Below are positions 59,065-64,000 of a stretch of 64,000 bases of DNA, piece by piece. Within the stretch, counting starts at the first letter, position 1; each line of letters opens with the position of its first letter. Position numbers and translations under genes: made by a program. Source of the DNA: Owenia fusiformis (lineage: Eukaryota; Annelida; Polychaeta; Sabellida; Oweniidae). A model generated the notes under the pieces. It was given only the letters and a program-made list of their open reading frames with translations, did no database searches and was not told the DNA's origin. The stretch spans positions 25,384,425-25,448,424 of the forward strand of contig CAIIXF020000010.1 in NCBI GenBank assembly GCA_903813345.2, written 5' to 3'.

Positions 59065-59500
59065 AGCAGGCTCGCAGCCAGGATTTACCACATATTGGCT
59101 ATACTGTATGGGGACGTGCTGCTAAAGTGGGTCACTTTTTCACTGGAAAATCCCTCGATGTGGGTCTCATTTTGAAGAAAAAACACTAGATATGAGTCCC
59201 CTTTTGATTATCCCTAGAACTGGGTCTACTCTTTGAAAAATCCTAAAACTGTATGGGTACTGTTTTTGAAAAAATCGCCGGAGGTGGGTCTTGTTTTTTA
59301 AAAATTAATTGGGTAGGTATTTTGAGTCTCACCGGCACCCCCCCCCCCCCCTGTAAAAAAATTTGACCATTACCCCCCCCCCTTTTTGACAGTGTTGGCT
59401 AAAAATCATTCCAATTTGCTCAAAATGGTGAAAAACTACATGTGTTTGAGAATTTTTCGCCGTGGGGGGGGGGGTAAGTAGACTATCTTCTTGTTCACCA
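59065..59500. repeat. Degenerate 'gtgggtc...tttttgaaaaa' tandem units and G/C-run repeat
   Basis: It starts 'caggctcgcagccaggattt'. At 59120-59320 units like '(g/c)tgggtct...tttgaaaaatc' recur every ~45 bp. C-runs follow at about 59337-59350 and 59374-59384, then 'caaaatggtgaaaaactaca' and a G-run at 59464-59473. It is the same family as 52053-52262, extended by an internal array. Confidence 0.55.
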
Positions 59501-59622
59501 AGGTGTCGCTCCAGTAAAAAGAAAACATCTTCAAAAAATCTATTTCTATCGACCTATTAGCTTGTGGTTTACACTAGACAAATATTCCCGCAATATATGG
59601 TGCATTTGTGAAATAATTTAAG

Positions 59623-60137
59623 CAGGGCTTGCATTAACGGCGTCCTGTACATGTTAAGGACTCAAAAATAATTTGGAGGATGCAAAAATTGAAAATATTT
59701 CCGTTTTTTGGGCGCAATTTTTTTTTAGGTCAATACTACAATGTGTTTACAACGATACCTAACAGAAACAAATAATAATGATCTCTCACCTTTATTTGAA
59801 TCGTAAATAAGGCTCAACATGTTGAATATTGACAAATAATCATGATTCTCTAGAATTTTTTCGACTTTGTTTATTTTTAGATTTGAAACCATGACACGCC
59901 ACAGTTTTTCCTATTCAGAAACAAATATTAGGTTTTCATGAAATAAAATGTATTCATTGTCGAATGAACGAACATGCATTTATTCAGTCCGTACTTAACG
60001 TTCACTTCCATTTTAAATTCACGGCAAGAAATCAAAAACTGAAAAATAGGGGATACACTTTTATTTCAAAGGACACACTTTTTAAAAAAAATTGCGTCCT
60101 TGGGACTCACAAATTTTCTTACCTAATGCAAGCGCTG
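59623..60137. mobile_element. ~515-bp hAT-like non-autonomous element
   Basis: The left end CAGGGCTTGCATTA and the complement of the right end CAGCGCTTGCATTA are inverted. The flanks share TTTAAG (left 59617-59622, right 60138-60143), consistent with a slightly decayed 8-bp duplication. Inside, 'gcgcaatttttt' and 'aaaattgcgtcc' pair. No transposase is present. Confidence 0.68.
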
Positions 60138-60386
60138 TTTAAGTAAAGTGATACCTACCTATCTCAAATTATATCTGTATTTCAGTTATGGACGGTTGTA
60201 TATATTTTGCAAATGGATCCAAGAGACCAATTGGGCGAGTCAATTATTTTGCAGGGGTGGCATGATACACACATTTCAATTTTGTATATTGTGAATTCCC
60301 AGTGATTGATTTCAGTATAGTAAAACTGTCATATTAATGAACACCTTTTTAGTGAAGATCTGTGCCCAGTGAACACATGCGTCTAC

Positions 60387-60877
60387 AGGGCTGTCAACTT
60401 GGGACCACCTAATATGAGTGACTTACAAATGTTGGACACCGAAGTCCAAATCTGAACACTTTTGTCCAAATTTTGAACACCTTTGGCCAACTTTTAAACA
60501 CCTTTGGCCAAAGTTTGAGCACCTTTGCTAAACTTTTATCACCTCAAATTTTTCGCGCTCGCTACGTTCGCGATGGCGTCAACGGGGGGAGGGGGGGGGG
60601 GGTATGTACGAAAATTTCCAATGAACATGCGTGACATATACGGGATTCGCGTGACAAATCCGAACAAATTGCGTTCGTCTTTTTCCGACGTTCGTATTTT
60701 TACCGTATCATAAACATATTTTGAACAATTTTTTACAGAAACATATTTGCGTGACAATTACCAGGTAAAATGCGTATTTGCGTGACATTTTCTGTCACGC
60801 AAAAAAAACTGGCGTGACTTCAAATTCTTCAGCAAATGCGTGACAAATACGCAAATTGCGGGACAGTTGACAGGCCT
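60387..60877. mobile_element. 491-bp hAT-like element in tandem monomer 1
   Basis: Exact 8-bp duplications GCGTCTAC lie at 60379-60386 and 60878-60885. The ends AGGGCTGTCAACTTGGG and (complement) AGGCCTGTCAACTGTCC are inverted. Inside are repeats of 'aacacctttggccaa' (about 60460-60530), a G-run and 'gcgtgaca' words. It is non-coding. Confidence 0.87.
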
Positions 60878-61277
60878 GCGTCTACTCTTTTGAACACCTG
60901 TGTATAGTGAACACCAATTCCCAGCCAGTGATTTCAGTACAGTAAAACTGTCATAATGAACATCTCTTCAGTTAAGATCTGTGCCCAGCGAACATGTGAG
61001 TCTACTCTATTGAACACCTGTGCAGGCCGTCCAACTGTCCCGCAATTTGCGTATTTGTCACATATTTGCTGGATAATTTGAAGTCATGCCAGTTATTTTT
61101 GCATGACAGAATATGTCACGCAAATACCTGATTATTGTCAAGCAAAAATATTCCTGTAGAAAAACTTCAAAAAATGATCGGCGATACAGCACAAAACCGA
61201 ACGCCGAAAAAAACTAACGCATTTTGTTCGGAATTTTCACGCGGATACCGTATATGTCACACATTTTTCTCGAAATG

Positions 61278-61858
61278 CAGGGTGGTCAAAAAAATGGAAA
61301 CCCTGCATTTTCCTTATATCTTTGTCACTTTAAGGAATTACTCCCTGATATTTCATACATTTGTACATCATTCAATTTCCTACCACCATACCACATTTCA
61401 TGACCATCAAACTGATAGTCACAATTTTACAGCACTTTGAATAACATGCTTCAGATTTGACCATTATCGCGCTGTAGGCAAAACAGCACAGTTGTCAACG
61501 AGCCGAATGCATTCCTCAGCAGGTATGGCCTGAATGAAACAGATGATCTCACTTTTGAGGTTCGCAATTGTCCTGAGGTCATTCTCATATACTCTATCTC
61601 TGCCATATCCCCACAGGTAGGGACATTTTAGACGATGAGTACAGGTTTCCCCACAATGTAATAGTGGCCACTGGGCATGTTCTTTAAAGTACTGTAACAT
61701 TGTGAGTCGTGACTATCAATCTGATGGTCATGAAATAAAGTTGGCTGGTAGCAAATTGAGTGATGTACAAAAGTGTAAAATATCAGGGAGTTATATCATA
61801 AAATGACAAAGATATGAGGAAAATGGTATTAGGGTTTCCATTTTTTTTTGACCACCCT
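61278..61858 (-). mobile_element. Mariner-type element, 581 bp, internally deleted
   Basis: The left end CAGGGTGGTCAAAAAAATGG is matched by the complement of the right end, CAGGGTGGTCAAAAAAAAAT. The arms extend ~150 bp ('tgaccatcaaactgatagtc' against 'gactatcaatctgatggtca'). It interrupts the element 61024-61975. TA follows on the right and TG precedes on the left, so the TA duplication is decayed. Confidence 0.8.
61464..61700 (-). pseudogene. C-terminal remnant of a mariner/IS630-type transposase
   Basis: The minus-strand frame contains NDLRTIANLKSEIICFIQAI followed by a Cys/Val pattern, which resembles the tail that follows the last catalytic residue in Tc1/mariner transposases. No DDE residues or DNA-binding domain remain. 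It lies inside the element 61278-61858. Confidence 0.6.
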
Positions 61859-62044
61859 GTATGTTCAAAATGTGGGCCAAGGTGTTCAGATTTTTGCCAA
61901 GTTGTCCAAAATTTGGTGAAAGGTGTTCAACATTTGTAAGTCACTCATGTTAGGTGTTCCCAAGTTGACAGGCCTGCCTGTGTGTAAGCGAACACCAATT
62001 CCCAGCCAGTGATTTCAGTAACTTTTAGAGGGGATTGTACCTTC

Positions 62045-62500
62045 AGTAAAACCTGTCAAATCCGAGGCACCAGCTAAAAGCGTTTGGATTAGGAGGTGTT
62101 CACATTTTGAGGTTTTGCATTTGCAAGATTTTGGATTTTGAAGAAATAGGAACAAATTCTCAGTAAATATTTATAGTTCTTTTGACTTCATAGCTTTATG
62201 GCATTACAGTGACATGAGAATCCGATTCAAATGAATTTAGTCATTCTAGAAAGCCCCACCATGAGTCAGATCATTCATTTTTTCAAATATTTGAGCAATT
62301 TTATATGGAACATGTGATATTTCATGAAAAGTGTTCAGATTAGATAGGTTAATTTTTCAAATATGACTGTTCACTGTTCAAATTGGGAGGTGTTCACATT
62401 TCATTGTTTTTTAACATTTGAGTCAATAGGAGGAAAAATGGGACCAAAAAATGTTCAAATTGGGAGGTGTTCGGATTAGCGAAGTATATAGGTTTTACTG
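62045..62500. mobile_element. Pogo/Tigger-like non-autonomous element
   Basis: The left end CAGTAAAACCTGTCAAATCC and the right end, whose complement is CAGTAAAACCTATATACTTC, share the first 11 bases. 'ggaggtgttcacatttt' at about 62092 is inverted-related to 'attgggaggtgttcgg' pieces at about 62380-62475. This end type and the 'ATCCGAACACC' motif are typical of pogo/Tigger relatives. The TA duplication is only clear on the right. Confidence 0.55.
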
Positions 62501-63060
62501 TACTACAATTGTTTCCAATATTTTGGAGGAAAGAGTACATCATTCCAGAGAAATGACAGGTGACACACTACCATGGGAACTGGTCATATCAGATGTTCCC
62601 ACGCTTTGCGTCCAGAAGAGGTCATTTCCCAGGGTTATAGATGAACCATCGGCCAATCAATGATATAGTTTACATAAGAGAAGTATGACTGTATGAATTC
62701 TGGGGATTGCTGTTTTGTTGAGACAGATGAGAACAAAATTAACCCTTTGCAAACTGCCTCCAATCATCCAATACTTGGCTCAATCTAAGAGTGACCAAGT
62801 GGATTGGTGAAACATTTAACAGGTCCCTCAGTGATCCGATATTTGTGCATTCTAATCTGTTTTTTATTGAATTCGCTTCTGATTTCGTAATTTACAGATC
62901 TGATATTTATTGACTACTAAACTTTTAGAAGGTTTTCTTTAATAAGGCAATGTGAGTATGTGGAAATTGATATTTGTATATCCTGCCACCACTGCAAAAA
63001 AATAGACTTGCCCACTTGGTCTCTTGGATCCACTTGTAAAATATATATAAACGTTATGGG
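62501..63060. other. Non-coding stretch
   Basis: No gene or transposon end was recognised between the pogo-like element and the 210-bp array. Confidence 0.4.
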
Positions 63061-63690
63061 TGGCACATGCATGCGTTTAATAATTTAAACAAATCAAATT
63101 ACTGGATTTAATATGCATGAGCAAAAAAACAGAACCAAAAATAGACTGGCGCAGATACCCCCCCCCCCCCATTGCCCTTGTGCAATTCTTTATACTCTTC
63201 AACGGAGGAGGACAAGAAACAATCGATAGAAATCATTTGCTTGAATTCAGGAACTGTTTTCATTTCTCCTGGGACAATGCATGCGTTTAATAATTTAAAC
63301 AAATCAAATTACTGGATTTAATATGCATGAGCAAAAAAACAGAACCAAAAATAGACTGGCGCAGATACCCCCCCCCCCCCCATTGCCCTTGTGCAATTCT
63401 TTATACTCTTCAACGGAGGAGGACAAGAAAAATCGATAGAAATCATTTGCTTGAATTCAGGAACTGTTTTCATTTCTCCTGGGACAATGCATGCGTTTAA
63501 TAATTTAAACAAATCAAATTACTGGATTTAATATGCATGAGCAAAAAAACAGAACCAAAAATAGACTGGCGCAGATACCCCCCCCCCCCATTGCCCTTGT
63601 GCAATTCTTTATACTCTTCAACGGAGGAGGACAAGAAACAATCGATGGAAATCATTTGCTTGGATTCAGGAACTGTTTTCATTTCTCCTG
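63061..63690. repeat. Three tandem 210-bp units
   Basis: Units 63061-63270, 63271-63480 and 63481-63690 are nearly identical. Each contains 'atgcatgcgtttaataattt', 'agactggcgcagata', a C-run of 9-13 and 'caacggaggaggacaagaaa'. Differences are a few substitutions, the C-run length and a 2-bp gap in unit 2. The parallel ~64-codon minus frames arise from the repeat; there is no recognisable family. Confidence 0.95.
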
Positions 63691-63744
63691 GGACACATCG
63701 TTTACTAACTGCATGCATAACTGAGTATAAAACGTCAATAAGTC

Positions 63745-63840
63745 AAAGGTGCAGTTCGAAGGGTTTTTATAACTTTCTTTTTGGCCCGCTTTTTGGACAC
63801 CCTGTAGGTCGAAAGTGCAGGTCGAAAGGTTTTTATAACA
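63745..63840. repeat. Paired short repeat 'gtgcag(g)ttcgaa(a/g)gg'
   Basis: 'ggtgcagttcgaagggtttt' (about 63749-63768) and 'agtgcaggtcgaaaggtttt' (about 63812-63831), each followed by 'tataac', lie ~60 bp apart with 'ggacaccctgtaggtcg' between. The inverse occurs at 58827-58880. It is probably the end of an unnamed element. Confidence 0.55.
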
Positions 63841-63916
63841 TTCCAAAAATAAGCAATCAAATGACCATATTGAAACAGTTTATGTAAAAATAGAAACATT
63901 TATATTTATCCTAACT

Positions 63917-64000
63917 TTTGTATATTTCAGATAGTAATGTATAATGTGCAGCAAAGCTGTGGCCTTTTGTAATTTGGGGAGTTTCAGCCATGTTAATTTT
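63917..64000. repeat. Partial copy of the 4253-5044 palindrome unit, cut by the window end
   Basis: 'acttttgtatatttcagat', 'ttttgtaatttgggga' and 'gtttcagccatgttaat' follow the order seen at about 4627-4708. It shows that the unit is a dispersed repeat and not unique to ETFB intron 1. Confidence 0.75.

Larger units (their letters stand above)
61024..61975. mobile_element. Second copy of the same element, opposite orientation, in monomer 2
   Basis: The ends AGGCCGTCCAACTGTCC (left) and, as complement, AGGCCTGTCAACTTGGG (right) show that it is inverted relative to 60387-60877. The flanking 8-mers ACCTGTGC and GCCTGTGT agree at 6 of 8 positions. It carries the mariner insertion 61278-61858; without that it is ~370 bp. 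Confidence 0.8.
60298..62040. repeat. ~121-bp tandem repeat with two monomers split by transposons
   Basis: The monomer starts 'cccag...tgatttcagta' at 60298, 60919 and 62000. It runs through 'agtaaaactgtcat', 'agatctgtgcccag' and 'gaacacctgtgtatagtgaa'. After removing the insertions 60387-60877 and 61024-61975 with their duplications, the spacing is ~121-122 bp for both intervals. The third copy is only partial. Confidence 0.78.

Noticed and set aside
63108-63718. Three similar ~64-73-codon minus-strand frames (looked like a tandem gene family)
   Set aside because: They are copies of a 210-bp DNA repeat with a C-run read as poly-Gly; no family resemblance.

Overview
The window is animal nuclear DNA: AT-rich, with multi-exon genes bounded by GT/AG introns and many transposon-derived repeats. 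All recognised proteins are bilaterian-type. Base composition, frequent TACATGTA-type words and repeats with 'gtagccagga' ends suggest a marine invertebrate, perhaps a mollusc or another lophotrochozoan. The species cannot be fixed from the sequence, and the clade is an inference.

Layout, left to right. (1) 75-2122, minus: the first two coding exons of PTPMT1 (mitochondrial phosphatidylglycerophosphate phosphatase); the catalytic exons lie beyond the left edge. (2) 2123-3875: intergenic region between head-to-head genes, with YY1-like, E-box and ERR-type sites. (3) 3876-14541, plus: complete seven-exon ETFB (electron transfer flavoprotein beta, 254 aa). Its 6.7-kb first intron carries a 4.7-kb stack of nested transposons. 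(4) 14542-23460: ETFB 3'UTR, dispersed repeats, and a 590-bp hAT-type element with a perfect 8-bp target duplication. (5) 23461-26918, minus: complete two-coding-exon VANGL (planar cell polarity protein, 528 aa, C-terminal ETSV). Its untranslated 5' exon may lie near 41.5 kb, which would make 27-41.5 kb a long 5'UTR intron. (6) 41918-55456, plus: complete eleven-exon phytanoyl-CoA-dioxygenase-family oxygenase (348 aa), with a broken mariner transposon in intron 4 and a 746-bp palindromic transposon in intron 1. (7) 57612-57724, plus: a likely first coding exon of another gene behind a YY1/E-box promoter; its identity is tentative (DTWD2-like?). (8) 57.8-64 kb: repeat-rich DNA, including a ~121-bp tandem repeat of which two monomers are each invaded by a related element, a mariner nested in one of these, and a 3 x 210-bp array.

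The genes do not form a pathway. PTPMT1 and ETFB are both mitochondrial and may share a divergent control region; VANGL and the dioxygenase may do the same. The strongest findings are transposon structures: a nested stack in ETFB intron 1 whose insertion order can be read from target duplications and from empty sites kept in the opposite palindrome arm, and a palindromic family with 5'-TTATC ends and 8-bp duplications present in two copies.
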